Counted from the stretch's first letter, positions 17,108 to 25,442 are shown. The stretch: 64,000 nt of DNA from Actinomadura oligospora ATCC 43269 (GCF_000518265.1 NZ_KI912411.1:636072-700071); one strand, 5' to 3'. Program-made: numbers and translations. Notes: generated by a model from the letters alone, not told the origin.

Positions 17108-18352
17108 TCACAGGAACCTCGCCGTCGGGTGCTCGGCCGTCCAGGCGCCGGGACGGACCGTCCGCAGCAGTTCGGCCACCCGGTCGACCTCGGCGACCGT
17201 GTTGTACACCGCGAACGACAGCCGGACGGTGCCGAGCAGGCCGAGCTCGTCCAGGAACGTGCTCGCGCAGTGCACGCCGCTGCGCACCGCGACGCCGTGC
17301 CGGTCCAGATGCCCGCCGACGTCGTAGGGGTGGACGCCGTCCACGACGATCGAGACGATGCCGCTCGGCGTCTCCCCGGGCGCGCCGACCACACGGACGC
17401 CCGGCACCGTGCCCAGCGTGCCGACGGCGTGCCGGACGAGCAGCTCGTCCCGCCCGCGGACCTCGTCCCAGCCGAGCTTGTCGACGTACCGCAGGGCGGC
17501 GGCCAGGCCGACCGCGCCCGCGACGTTCGGCGTTCCCGCCTCCAGCCGCGCCGGAACCGGGACGTACCGGACCGGCTCGTCCGCGCTCACGCCCTTCACC
17601 GTGCCGCCGCCGACCTGGTACGGCGGCAGGTCGGCGAGCAGCTCGCGCCTCCCGTACAGCACGCCGACGCCCTGCGGCCCGTACACCTTGTGCCCGGAGA
17701 AGCAGTAGAAGTCGGCGTCCAGGTCCCGGACGTCCACCTGCCGGTGCGGGACGGCCTGCGCGCCGTCCACCAGCACCGGGACCCCGGCGCGGTGCGCGGC
17801 GGCGACCATCTCCCGGACGGGGTTGACCGTGCCGAGCACGTTGGAGACGTGCGCGACGGCGGCCATCCGGGTGCGGGGGCCGAGCGCGGCGGCGAAGTCC
17901 GCGACGTCCACCCGGCCCCGGGCGTTGACCGGCACGACCGTCAGCCGCGCCCCCGCGCCCTCGCACAGCCGCCGCCACGGCAGCAGGTTGGAGTTGTGCT
18001 CCATCCCGCAGACCACCACGTCGTCGCCCCTGCCGACACGGCCCCGGCCGAAGGTCTCGGCGACCAGGTTCACCGAGTCGGTGGTGCCCCGGGTGAAGAC
18101 GATCTCGGCGGGGTCGGCCGCGCCGAGCGCGCGCTGCACGACGGCGCGGGCCTCCTCGTAGCGGTCGGTCGCGATCCGGGCGAGCGCGTAGTGGCCGCGG
18201 CCGATGTTGGCGTTGGCGCTCGTGTAGAAGTCGGTGAGCGCGTCCAGGACCGCGCGCGGCTTCTGCGTGGTCGCCGCGTTGTCCAGGTAGACCAGGGGTC
18301 TGCCGTCGAAGGTGGCCGCGAGGATCGGGAAGTCGGCTGCCAGGTCGGTCAT
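17108..18352 (-). CDS. Cysteine desulfurase, SufS-type
   Basis: A 414-residue class V aminotransferase-fold enzyme. The PLP-binding Lys is at about 222 (CFSGHKVYGPQGVG) and the persulfide-forming Cys at about 362 (RSGVHCAS). YLDNAATTQKPRAV and MEHNSNLLPW are typical of SufS. It is not with suf iron-sulfur assembly genes; it sits among transsulfuration and methyl-transfer genes and near a MoaD-like carrier, so it is likely a dedicated sulfur donor. The start overlaps the preceding stop (ATGA). Confidence 0.9.
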   Translation of the reverse strand: MTDLAADFPILAATFDGRPLVYLDNAATTQKPRAVLDALTDFYTSANANIGRGHYALARIATDRYEEARAVVQRALGAADPAEIVFTRGTTDSVNLVAETFGRGRVGRGDDVVVCGMEHNSNLLPWRRLCEGAGARLTVVPVNARGRVDVADFAAALGPRTRMAAVAHVSNVLGTVNPVREMVAAAHRAGVPVLVDGAQAVPHRQVDVRDLDADFYCFSGHKVYGPQGVGVLYGRRELLADLPPYQVGGGTVKGVSADEPVRYVPVPARLEAGTPNVAGAVGLAAALRYVDKLGWDEVRGRDELLVRHAVGTLGTVPGVRVVGAPGETPSGIVSIVVDGVHPYDVGGHLDRHGVAVRSGVHCASTFLDELGLLGTVRLSFAVYNTVAEVDRVAELLRTVRPGAWTAEHPTARFL

Positions 18353-19173
18353 GATGGGGGTTCCTCCTCCGCATGCCGGAACAGGCCGGCGAACGCGTCC
18401 AGGAATCGGTCCGGGAAGGCGAGGACCTTCTGCTCCGGATAGGGGCGGCGGCCCGGCGGGAGCGCCCGGTGCGGGCCGTGGTAGAACCAGCAGACCTGCC
18501 CGACCTGCTCGGCGAACACGACCGGCCAGGCGGCCCGCGGGTACAGCTGCATCTGGCAGCGCGCCGCGAGCAGCTCCCCCGCGGGGCCGAACGAGTGCCC
18601 GAACATCACGTGGCCGAACAGGTCGTGGACGACCCGGAACAGGTCGTTGTGCTGGAGGTCCGTCCCGTCCACGCGGACGCCGGACGGCCCGCGCAGCGGA
18701 TGCCCTCCGCCACCACCACCCACGCCACCACCGACGCCTAAGGGGCCGTGGCCGCGGGCGGTGAGGAAGACCTCCAGGGCTCCGGTGCGGACGACCCGCC
18801 CGCGCAGGTCGCGGGAGTCGCGGTAGGGCTGGCCGTCCCGCGTCCACGGGCGGACGGCGACACCGGCGGCCGTGACCTCGTCGTACAGCATCCGGTTATG
18901 AAACTTCACTATCTCATAGCGTTCGAGCAGTCCCGGATCGCACTCAAATCGGACCGCGCGCTCGTACAGGACGGCCACCTCGCGGCAGAACCCCTCGTCC
19001 ACCGTCACGCGCAGGCGGCCCAGCTCGGCGACGTCCGGAACGCCGTCAGGGCCGACGACGCCGCCCGACCAGCGATCGATGTGGTGCTGCGCGATCCGCC
19101 GCAGGCCACCGGGAAGCCGCACGGGCACGGTCACCCGCCCCCGTGGCGCGAGCCCCGGCCGTCTCCTTGCCAT
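18349..19173 (-). CDS. HDxFGH-motif protein, possible metal-dependent hydroxylase-like enzyme
   Basis: A 274-residue protein. The segment NDLFRVVHDLFGHVMFGHSFGPAGE carries three His and a Glu in an arrangement reminiscent of the iron site of aromatic amino acid hydroxylases (HDxFGHxP) and of some phage proteins of unknown function. The fit is not strong enough to name a reaction. A Gly-rich loop (about residues 146-157) precedes it. First gene of the six-gene operon 19173-13321. The ATG lies too close to the TGAGGA for a normal ribosome site, so the mRNA may be nearly leaderless or the start may be the GTG about 40 bases downstream. Confidence 0.6.
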   Translation of the reverse strand: MARRRPGLAPRGRVTVPVRLPGGLRRIAQHHIDRWSGGVVGPDGVPDVAELGRLRVTVDEGFCREVAVLYERAVRFECDPGLLERYEIVKFHNRMLYDEVTAAGVAVRPWTRDGQPYRDSRDLRGRVVRTGALEVFLTARGHGPLGVGGGVGGGGGGHPLRGPSGVRVDGTDLQHNDLFRVVHDLFGHVMFGHSFGPAGELLAARCQMQLYPRAAWPVVFAEQVGQVCWFYHGPHRALPPGRRPYPEQKVLAFPDRFLDAFAGLFRHAEEEPPS

Positions 19174-19183
19174 TCCTCACACA

Positions 19184-19205
19184 TCACTTGATAATCCTAT
19201 AGCAA
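19184..19205. promoter_or_regulatory. Shared cluster operator, site D (divergent)
   Basis: TCACTT-N10-TAGCAA in the 52-base gap between the divergent HDxFGH operon and the binding-protein-like gene. It ends 20 bases before the latter's ATG and should overlap both promoters. Confidence 0.7.
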
Positions 19206-19225
19206 TCCAGGGAAGGCGGACAGTG

Positions 19226-21001
19226 ATGACCAACACCGCGTCAGAGTCCACGCGGGAGCGCGCTGCCGGAACCCCGGCACGACCCGGAGACCCCCGGTAC
19301 GGCGGCACGCTGCGGCTGCGCGGCCCGGGCGGCGTGGACCACATCGACACCGCGAGCGCCTACTACGCCACCTCGGCCCAGATCCTGCGCGCCCTCACCC
19401 GGCACCTGTTCGCCTATCCGGCCCAGGACGACCTGTCCGCGCCCGACCGGTCGTTCATCCCCGAGCCGGACCTGGCCGCCGAGGTGCCGACCGTGGAGAA
19501 CGGCGGGATCAGCGCCGATCTGCGGACCTACACGATCCGGCTCCGCGAGGGCGTGCTGTGGGACTCGGCGCCGCCCCGCGAGGTCACCGCGCACGACGTC
19601 GTCCGGGCGTTCAAGCGGCTGCCCAACCCGGTGAGCGGAGCGGGGGCGCTGCCGTACTTCACCACCACGATCGAGGGCATGCGCGAGTACTGCGACGCCT
19701 ACCGCGCGGCGTTCGAGGAGGTCGACCCGACACCCAAGGCGCTCGCCGAGTTCCAGGACACCCACGACATCGCGGGGCTGCGCGCCCTGGACGACCACAC
19801 CGTGGAGTTCCGGCTCCGGCGTCCGGCCAACGACATGCTCAACATCCTCGCGACCGGGTTCACCGCGCCCGCGCCCGCCGAGTACGACGCCCACCTGCCC
19901 GACAGCATGGAGTTCCGGCGGAGCACCCTGTCGTGCGCGCCGTACCGGCTCGTCCAGTACGCCGAGCACGGCGAGCGGATCGTCATGGAGCGCAACCCGG
20001 TCTGGCGCAAGGAGACCGACCCGATCCGCAACCAGTACGTCGAGCGGATCGAGATCGAGGTCGACACCTCGCCGGTGCCGGAGATGGAGCGGCGGATGGA
20101 CGCCGGCGAGGTCGACCTCGCCTGGTCCTACACGGCCGTGTCCTGGGACCGTCCGAAGCCCGGCCAGGACGCCCCCGCGCGCAGCTACCCCGGCTTCGCG
20201 CTCAACCCCTACATCGTGTTCAACCTGCGCAGCCCGAACGCGGGCCGCGCGACGAGCGACCGCCGCGTCCGCGAGGCGATCGCCTACGCCCTCGACAAGG
20301 TCGCGATCGGCGAGATCCTCGACGCGCTCGACGCGCCCAACCGCCCGCTCGGCTCGATCATCCCGGTCGGCAGCATCGGCCACCGGGACGACTTCGACCC
20401 CTACCCCACCCCCGGCTCACGCGGCGACCTGGAGAAGGCCCGCGCGCTGCTCGTCGAGGCCGGGTACGGGGACGGCCTCACGCTCATCGCCGCCGTCCGG
20501 AGGATCGGCATCCACCAGAAGGTCATGGCCTGCGTGGAGGCGAGCCTGGAGCGGATCGGCATCACGCTCGACTACCGCTACTTCAGCCAGGCCGAGTACT
20601 ACGGGTCGGCGCTGTCGAACCCCGCGGCCGGACGCGCCGGAGCGTGGGACATCGCCGAGCCCGGCTTCACGCCCGACTGGTTCGGCAACAACGGCCGGGT
20701 CATCGTCCAGCCGCTGTTCCAGACCAACGACGTCCCGGGCACCACCAACTACGGCGGCTACAGCAACCCCGAGGTGGACGAGCTGATCGAGCGCGCCCTG
20801 GAGGAGCCCGACCCGGCCGCCGCCGAGGAGCTGTGGCACGCGGTGGACGCGCGGATCATGGCGGACCTGCCCGTCGTGCCGATCCTGTCGTTCGCCGCGA
20901 TGACCTCGCGCTACCACGGCAGCCGCGTCCGCAACCCCGTGCACGTGCCGCAGATCCAGTTCTTCGACATCACCAACATCTGGCTCGACCCCGCCACCTG
21001 A
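19226..21001 (+). CDS. Oligopeptide-binding-protein (SBP_bac_5) homologue without signal peptide
   Basis: A 591-residue protein of the DppA/OppA solute-binding fold: PDLAAEVPTVENGG, YTIRLREGVLWDSAPPREVTAHDVVRAFKR, AIAYALDKVAIGEIL, and a late YSNPEVDELIERALEEPDP. The N-terminus (MTNTASESTRERAAG) is polar with no hydrophobic stretch, Tat motif or lipobox, so it should be cytoplasmic. No permease or ATPase of an Opp system is nearby. It may be a repurposed intracellular binding protein or enzyme. It is monocistronic, with its own start 20 bases after operator D. Confidence 0.82.
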   Translation: MTNTASESTRERAAGTPARPGDPRYGGTLRLRGPGGVDHIDTASAYYATSAQILRALTRHLFAYPAQDDLSAPDRSFIPEPDLAAEVPTVENGGISADLRTYTIRLREGVLWDSAPPREVTAHDVVRAFKRLPNPVSGAGALPYFTTTIEGMREYCDAYRAAFEEVDPTPKALAEFQDTHDIAGLRALDDHTVEFRLRRPANDMLNILATGFTAPAPAEYDAHLPDSMEFRRSTLSCAPYRLVQYAEHGERIVMERNPVWRKETDPIRNQYVERIEIEVDTSPVPEMERRMDAGEVDLAWSYTAVSWDRPKPGQDAPARSYPGFALNPYIVFNLRSPNAGRATSDRRVREAIAYALDKVAIGEILDALDAPNRPLGSIIPVGSIGHRDDFDPYPTPGSRGDLEKARALLVEAGYGDGLTLIAAVRRIGIHQKVMACVEASLERIGITLDYRYFSQAEYYGSALSNPAAGRAGAWDIAEPGFTPDWFGNNGRVIVQPLFQTNDVPGTTNYGGYSNPEVDELIERALEEPDPAAAEELWHAVDARIMADLPVVPILSFAAMTSRYHGSRVRNPVHVPQIQFFDITNIWLDPAT

Positions 21002-21054
21002 CCACTCGGGCGATCCGGCCTTCGCCTCCACTGACCGCCCTGGGGCGGGAGGGG

Positions 21055-21100
21055 GCGGGCGCGCGGCGGGGCGGGGTGGTCACCCCCGCCGCGCGCCCGC
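21055..21100. terminator. Bidirectional hairpin terminator
   Basis: A perfect 17-bp stem (21055-21071 with 21084-21100) and a 12-nt loop between convergent genes. The second arm lies inside the last codons of the DUF899 gene. Confidence 0.7.
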
Positions 21101-21820
21101 GTAGTCGTTGGCGGCGTACCAGGCGCCGCGCCCGCCCGGGAGCAGGTCGAGCACCTGCCAGACCGGCGAGAGCGGGTCGATGCCGCGCTCGGGCAGATCG
21201 TCCGAGACCGACGCCTGCATCGTGTAGCGGTGCCGGACGCGCCCGTCCCCGTCCTTGTCGTAGACCGAGATGCCGGGGTGCTGCGCGCCGTCCGCGCTCT
21301 CGGCGCCCATGTCACGGTTGAACGCCGAGTCGTGGCTGGACAGCAGCCGCAGGCCGTCCCAGCCGCGGCGCCGTCCCCAGGCGCGCAGCTTCGGCAGCGG
21401 CGCCTTCGCCACGACGGCGAAGCCGGTGTGCCGGGCGAGGTGGTGGGACACGCCGTGGAAGCCGTCCACCCACAGGGAGCACATCGGGCACGCCTCCTCG
21501 GCGTCCGGCGCGTACATCAGGTGGTAGACGACGAGCGTGCCGTGCCCGTCGAACAGCTCGCCGATCGCGGTGAACGTGACCGGGCCGTCGGCCGACAGGT
21601 CACGCGGTCCCTCGGCGAAGGCGTAGCGCGGCAGCACCGGGCCCGGCGGCAGCGCGCGGCGGGCCGCCGCGACGCGTTCGGCGTGCGCGAGCAGCTCCCG
21701 TTCCTCCTTGAGGAGCGCGTCGCGCGCCGCGACGTACTCCGGGCCCGCCCCCTCGGGCCACAACCTCCTCGGCGTCATGCCGTCGCTCTTCACTCCGTCG
21801 CTCTTCACGCCGTCGCTCAT
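21080..21820 (-). CDS. DUF899 thioredoxin-like family protein
   Basis: A 246-residue protein. The CPMCSLWVDGF motif (about residue 111) provides a CxxC like that of thioredoxins, and the surrounding FTAIGELFDGHGTLVVYHLMY and HLARHTGFAVVAKAPLPKL are typical of DUF899. Family function is unknown; a thiol-disulfide role is plausible and fits the sulfur theme. The N-terminus carries the tandem SDGVK-SDGVK-SDG; an in-frame ATG directly after it could be the original start. GAGGGGA precedes the chosen ATG. Confidence 0.82.
   Translation of the reverse strand: MSDGVKSDGVKSDGMTPRRLWPEGAGPEYVAARDALLKEERELLAHAERVAAARRALPPGPVLPRYAFAEGPRDLSADGPVTFTAIGELFDGHGTLVVYHLMYAPDAEEACPMCSLWVDGFHGVSHHLARHTGFAVVAKAPLPKLRAWGRRRGWDGLRLLSSHDSAFNRDMGAESADGAQHPGISVYDKDGDGRVRHRYTMQASVSDDLPERGIDPLSPVWQVLDLLPGGRGAWYAANDYAGARRG
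21779..21817 (-). repeat. Tandem 15-nt repeat at a gene start
   Basis: Two full copies and a partial third of a 15-nt unit encoding SDGVK at the N-terminus of the DUF899 protein. A recent slippage expansion is likely because the units differ by only one base. Confidence 0.8.
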
Positions 21821-21855
21821 CGCGGTTCCCCTCGTCCGGACGGTCCGACGGGAGG

Positions 21856-21877
21856 AGGCTATACAGATCTAAACCGA
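21856..21877. promoter_or_regulatory. Shared cluster operator, site E (weaker)
   Basis: AGGCTA-N10-AACCGA, 36 bases upstream of the DUF899 start and overlapping the last codons of the preceding methyltransferase gene. The half-sites match the consensus at about 5 and 4 of 6 positions with correct spacing. Possibly an internal operon promoter. Confidence 0.45.
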
Positions 21878-22384
21878 CACGCCCGCTCTTCGGCACCGCA
21901 ACACCAGGCCGGTCGGCAGGCCGCCGGAGCCGCCCTCGGAGAGCTCGACGAGCTGGAACCCGCACAGGCTCAGCTCGTTCAGGTAGCTCGCCATCGTCCG
22001 GTGCCGGACGAGTTCGCCGCCCGCCTTCCGCTCGCCCTCGCGGAAGTACGCGGGAGGCCCGTCCCCCGCCGCGGCGGTCGCGAGCGGATGCGGGACGGCC
22101 AGGACGAGCCGTCCGGCGGGCCGGAGGTGGTGGTGGACGGTCCCCAGCAGCCGCGCGAGGTTCCGCGTCCGCTGCACGGCCATCCACGAGGCGACCAGGT
22201 CGAACGTCCCGTCGGCGTGGCCCGACCAGCCGTCCAGGTCGTCCTCGGGAAGGGTCCGGTAGGCGGACGCGCGGCCGTGCGCGGCCCACCTCTCCAGGCT
22301 CGTGCCGCCGAGTTCCAGCACCCGGGCGTCCCGGGCGCGACCGAGGAACGCACGGAACGTCCCGGCACACGGATCCGCTGTCAT
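21869..22384 (-). CDS. Small SAM-dependent methyltransferase
   Basis: A 171-residue protein. ARVLELGGTSLERWAAHG is a degenerate SAM motif I, followed by FDLVASWMAVQRTRNLARLLGTVHHHLRPAGRLVLAVPHPL, the usual motif II/III region. The length is short for the family and the C-terminal YFREGERKAGGELVRHRTMASYLNEL part is reduced, but no frameshift is visible. GAGAGG before the ATG. Last gene of the operon starting with the PRMT-like gene. Confidence 0.78.
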   Translation of the reverse strand: MTADPCAGTFRAFLGRARDARVLELGGTSLERWAAHGRASAYRTLPEDDLDGWSGHADGTFDLVASWMAVQRTRNLARLLGTVHHHLRPAGRLVLAVPHPLATAAAGDGPPAYFREGERKAGGELVRHRTMASYLNELSLCGFQLVELSEGGSGGLPTGLVLRCRRAGVSV

Positions 22385-22413
22385 GACAGTCCTCTCCCGT
22401 CCACTCGCCGTGC

Positions 22414-23739
22414 TCAGGCGCGGGCGCCGAACAGCCCGCGGTTCAGGACCGGCCTGGCGACCTCCTGGAAGTCGATCCCGGGGTCCAGGTCGCGGATCGT
22501 CCCCTCGATGACCAGCAGCGACAGCAGCGGGAAGATCAGCTCGGACGCCGCGTGGACGCCGTGCCGGCGCTGCAGGTCGAACATCTCGGCGGCGAACGCG
22601 ATCAGGCTGAACTCCCGCGCGGGCAGCCCGTGGCTGCGCTCCACCAGGTCGGCCATCCGGACGGTGAACGACTCCAGGTCGGCGTCCGGGCGGACGCCCG
22701 CCGCGCTCTCCAGCACGATCTCGGCGCAGCGGCGGCCCCGCCCGGTCGCCATGTTCAGGAAGAACTCGGCGAACAGGCGGCGCAGCCGGTCCGACAGCTG
22801 CACGCTGAACCCCGCGTCCAGCACGACGACCTGCCCGGACCTGGTGAAGTACAGGTTCCCGGGATGCATGTCGCAATGGACGAAACCGGTGACGAAGAGC
22901 ATGTGGTAGACGGCGGTCAGGGCCGACCCGGCGAACGCGCGGCGCAGCGCGGGCGGGCAGGACGCGGCGGTGTCCAGCTCCAGGCCGGGGATGAACTCCA
23001 TGACGATGCAGCGCGGGCTCGACGCGTCCGCGTGGACCTTCGGCACCCACACGCGCGGGACGGTCGCCAGCGCGTCCCGCAGCCGGGCCAGGCTCTCGGC
23101 CTCGCGGCCGAAGTCGAGCTGGCCGAGCACCGCGGCGCACATGCCGTCCACGACCTCGGTCACCGGCACGCCCCGCAGCGGACGCGTCCGGGCCGCGATC
23201 CGCGCGCCGCCGCGCAGCAGCGCCAGGTCGCGCCGCATCGCCCGCTCCACGCCGACGCGGCGCAGCTTCACCGCGACCCGCTCCCCGGACGGCAGCGTCC
23301 CGGCGTACACGCAGGCCACGCTGCCGCTGGCGACGGGACGTCCGGGCAGGCCGCCGAAGGGCGCCGGGCCGGACGCGCCGTACGCGGCGTCCAGCCCGCG
23401 GCGCGACTGCGCGGGCGTCATCGGGGTCGTCGCGTCCTGCAGCAGGGAGAGCTCGTCGCAGAGCGCGCCGGGCAGGACGTCCCGGCGCGTCCCGAGGACC
23501 TGGCCCGCCTTCACGAACGCGGGGCCGAGCAGCATGAGCAGCACCGTCAGCCTCCGGTAGAGGTGGCGGAGCCCCGCGTCGCGTCCGCGCACCAGGGCGA
23601 GCGCGAGCGCGGCGGGCAGCGCGACCGCCGCGACCAGCGCCGTCGTCGCGGCGACGCGCACCGCCCGTCCGGTGAGCAGCAACGCCTCCGCCGCGGGCCC
23701 GCCGGGACTCGCCGTCCGCCCACCGGGCCGGTCAGTCAC
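22414..23739 (-). CDS. AarF/UbiB (ABC1) family atypical kinase
   Basis: A 441-residue protein with one or two N-terminal hydrophobic segments (about residues 18-52) and UbiB motifs: FVKAGQVLGTRRDVLP (KxGQ), ASGSVACVYAGTLPSGERVAVKL, VHCDMHPGNLYF (catalytic loop) and VVLDAGFSVQL (metal site). UbiB proteins are ATPases linked to isoprenoid quinone and other lipid biosynthesis. Finding one inside a biosynthetic operon suggests handling of a hydrophobic intermediate. The start overlaps the beta-propeller gene by 8 bases. Confidence 0.88.
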   Translation of the reverse strand: MTDRPGGRTASPGGPAAEALLLTGRAVRVAATTALVAAVALPAALALALVRGRDAGLRHLYRRLTVLLMLLGPAFVKAGQVLGTRRDVLPGALCDELSLLQDATTPMTPAQSRRGLDAAYGASGPAPFGGLPGRPVASGSVACVYAGTLPSGERVAVKLRRVGVERAMRRDLALLRGGARIAARTRPLRGVPVTEVVDGMCAAVLGQLDFGREAESLARLRDALATVPRVWVPKVHADASSPRCIVMEFIPGLELDTAASCPPALRRAFAGSALTAVYHMLFVTGFVHCDMHPGNLYFTRSGQVVVLDAGFSVQLSDRLRRLFAEFFLNMATGRGRRCAEIVLESAAGVRPDADLESFTVRMADLVERSHGLPAREFSLIAFAAEMFDLQRRHGVHAASELIFPLLSLLVIEGTIRDLDPGIDFQEVARPVLNRGLFGARA

Positions 23740-24376
23740 CGGCGATCCCCGGGATCTCGATGGCCCGCAGCTGGAGCGTGGTGTAGTCGCAGTACCAGAT
23801 GCGGGTGCCGTCCCAGGCGATGCCCGTCGGGTTGCCCGCGACCGACACCGAGGCCACCTCCACGCCGCGCGCCAGGTCCAGCAGGTTGATCGTCGCACCC
23901 CGGTAGTCGGAGTAGGCGACGAAGCCGTCCGACATGGTGATGCCCGCGACCGGGCGGCGGACCGGGTAGGACGCCAGCAGCCGCAGGTCGGCCGGGTCTC
24001 GCAGGTCGATCTGCCGCAGGTCCTCGTAGCCGAGCCACAGCCCGTGCCGGGTCGCCTCCAGCCCGCACAGCACGTTCCCCGGACGCGGGTTCGGCCGCTC
24101 GCCGAGCACCTCGCCGCCGTGCCGGTCGAGGACCCGCAGATCCCGGTCCGGCCCGGCGACCTGCACGAGGTCGCCGTCCAGGGTCGTCAGGTCGGTGCGG
24201 ACGTCGGCGCACGGCACCCGGTGCCGCACCTCGCCGGACGCCGGGTCGAGGGCCATGATCTGGTTCGAGACGGCCTCGGAGAACCACAGGTCCTGCCCGG
24301 TCCAGGTCAGGCCGCACAGCTTGAACGCGCGGACCGGGATGTCCCGGACCGTGCCCGCCGCGAACGGCATCGTCAT
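23732..24376 (-). CDS. Beta-propeller protein (SMP-30/Vgb lyase-like)
   Basis: A 214-residue protein built of about five repeated strands: LTWTGQDLWFSEAVSNQIMALDPASGEV, LEATRHGLWLGYEDLRQIDL, GIAWDGTRIWYCDYTTLQLRAI. It has no signal peptide. Similar small propellers are lactonases, lyases or binding proteins; a short one like this may need a partner or dimer to close the ring. ATGA overlap with the PRMT-like gene. Confidence 0.65.
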   Translation of the reverse strand: MTMPFAAGTVRDIPVRAFKLCGLTWTGQDLWFSEAVSNQIMALDPASGEVRHRVPCADVRTDLTTLDGDLVQVAGPDRDLRVLDRHGGEVLGERPNPRPGNVLCGLEATRHGLWLGYEDLRQIDLRDPADLRLLASYPVRRPVAGITMSDGFVAYSDYRGATINLLDLARGVEVASVSVAGNPTGIAWDGTRIWYCDYTTLQLRAIEIPGIAGD

Positions 24377-25248
24377 CTCCCCTTCCTCAGGCCGCACTCC
24401 ATGCGCCACCGGCCGACGTCCCGGACGTCCGGCGGCGGCACGAGGCGGATCCGGAGCATGTCCCCCGCCTCGACCGGCGTGTGCCGCAGCGGCCACACCC
24501 ACACCGCCCAGTTGCAGCCGGGATAGGACGGCAGGTTGGACAGCGTGATCCCCTTCGCGAGGGTCGCGGTGAAGTACCCGACGACCGCGTGCAGCCGTCC
24601 GGGCCTGGTGATGGTCAGCGAGCGCCCGGCGTCCAGCCGGGACGCGCCGCCGGGGCGCTGGTCGGCCACCGTCGCGGGGCGGCTCAGCAGCGTCGGGGGG
24701 CGCTGGAAGAAGTGCAGCTGCGCGGCAGGCTCGGCGGCGTCCTGGACGGCGTCCAGCGTGTAGCCGTAGAAGTCGCCGTTCCACAGGCCCCAGCCCTCGC
24801 CGTCGAACTGGACGGCCGCCAGCCGCGTCGCCAGCCGGTGCGGGACGGTCCGTCCGCCCGGCGCGAGGTTGGCCGCGTTGAACGCCCCGAGGACGTCCAT
24901 CATCTGCTCCTCGGGGCCGAGGTTGCCCATCATCTCCGACACGACCACGTCGGCCCGCTCGGGCAGCTCCACGGTCCGCGCGTCGCCGCGCACGACCGTC
25001 AGCCGCCCCCGCAGCCCGTTGCGTTCGGCGATCTCCCCGGCGAGCTCGGCCGTCGCGGGGTCGGCCTCGACCGCGTAGACGCGCGAGGCGCCGTTGCGCA
25101 GCGCCAGCAGCGAGAGCGCGAGCGTGCCCGCGCCGACGTCGGCGACCACGCCGCCCCGCACGGACGCCGCCAGCGCCTTGTCGTAGGCGTCCAGCCTGGG
25201 CCGGTCGGCGAGCATGGCCTGGTGCATGAGCACGAGGCGCTGGTCCAC
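24373..25248 (-). CDS. PRMT-like (protein arginine methyltransferase fold) methyltransferase
   Basis: A 291-residue protein. HQAMLADRPRLDAYDKALAASV corresponds to the PRMT YHxxMLxDxxRxxAY region, then motif I VVADVGAGTLALSLLAL and a double-E-like loop starting at VVVSEMMGNLG, followed by a beta-barrel-like C-terminal half. The second Glu of the PRMT double-E loop is not clearly present, so the substrate may be a small molecule and not arginine. The GTG was chosen for GGGAGG 6 bases upstream; the frame stays open to a GTG at 25413 just behind operator F. First gene of a four-gene operon. Confidence 0.8.
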   Translation of the reverse strand: MDQRLVLMHQAMLADRPRLDAYDKALAASVRGGVVADVGAGTLALSLLALRNGASRVYAVEADPATAELAGEIAERNGLRGRLTVVRGDARTVELPERADVVVSEMMGNLGPEEQMMDVLGAFNAANLAPGGRTVPHRLATRLAAVQFDGEGWGLWNGDFYGYTLDAVQDAAEPAAQLHFFQRPPTLLSRPATVADQRPGGASRLDAGRSLTITRPGRLHAVVGYFTATLAKGITLSNLPSYPGCNWAVWVWPLRHTPVEAGDMLRIRLVPPPDVRDVGRWRMECGLRKGR

Positions 25249-25373
25249 GGACGTCCTCCCGGAGGCGCGGCCCGGAACGGCGGGTCCCGGGCGGAACGGA
25301 TCAGGATCGGCGGTCGTTTGCGGGCTCGTGTCTCGGTTCGCGTCGGTTCGCGTCTGCTCGGGCGGGCGGACGC

Positions 25374-25411
25374 GCGTCCCTCCCGGGGTTTCGTGGACCC
25401 GGGAGGGACGC
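25374..25411 (-). promoter_or_regulatory. Stem-loop in the leader of the PRMT-like operon
   Basis: A perfect 14-bp stem (25374-25387 with 25398-25411) and a 10-nt loop, starting 10 bases after operator F in the direction of transcription and 125 bases before the chosen start. It could be an attenuator or a 5' mRNA stabiliser. A 10-11-base direct repeat follows near 25333-25354. Confidence 0.5.
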
Positions 25412-25420
25412 ACCTTCCGA

Positions 25421-25442
25421 ACGCTATCGGAATTTCAAGTAA
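25421..25442. promoter_or_regulatory. Shared cluster operator, site F
   Basis: ACGCTA-N10-AAGTAA (complement TTACTT-N10-TAGCGT), upstream of the PRMT-like operon. It differs from site B by one base in the right half-site. Confidence 0.7.
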
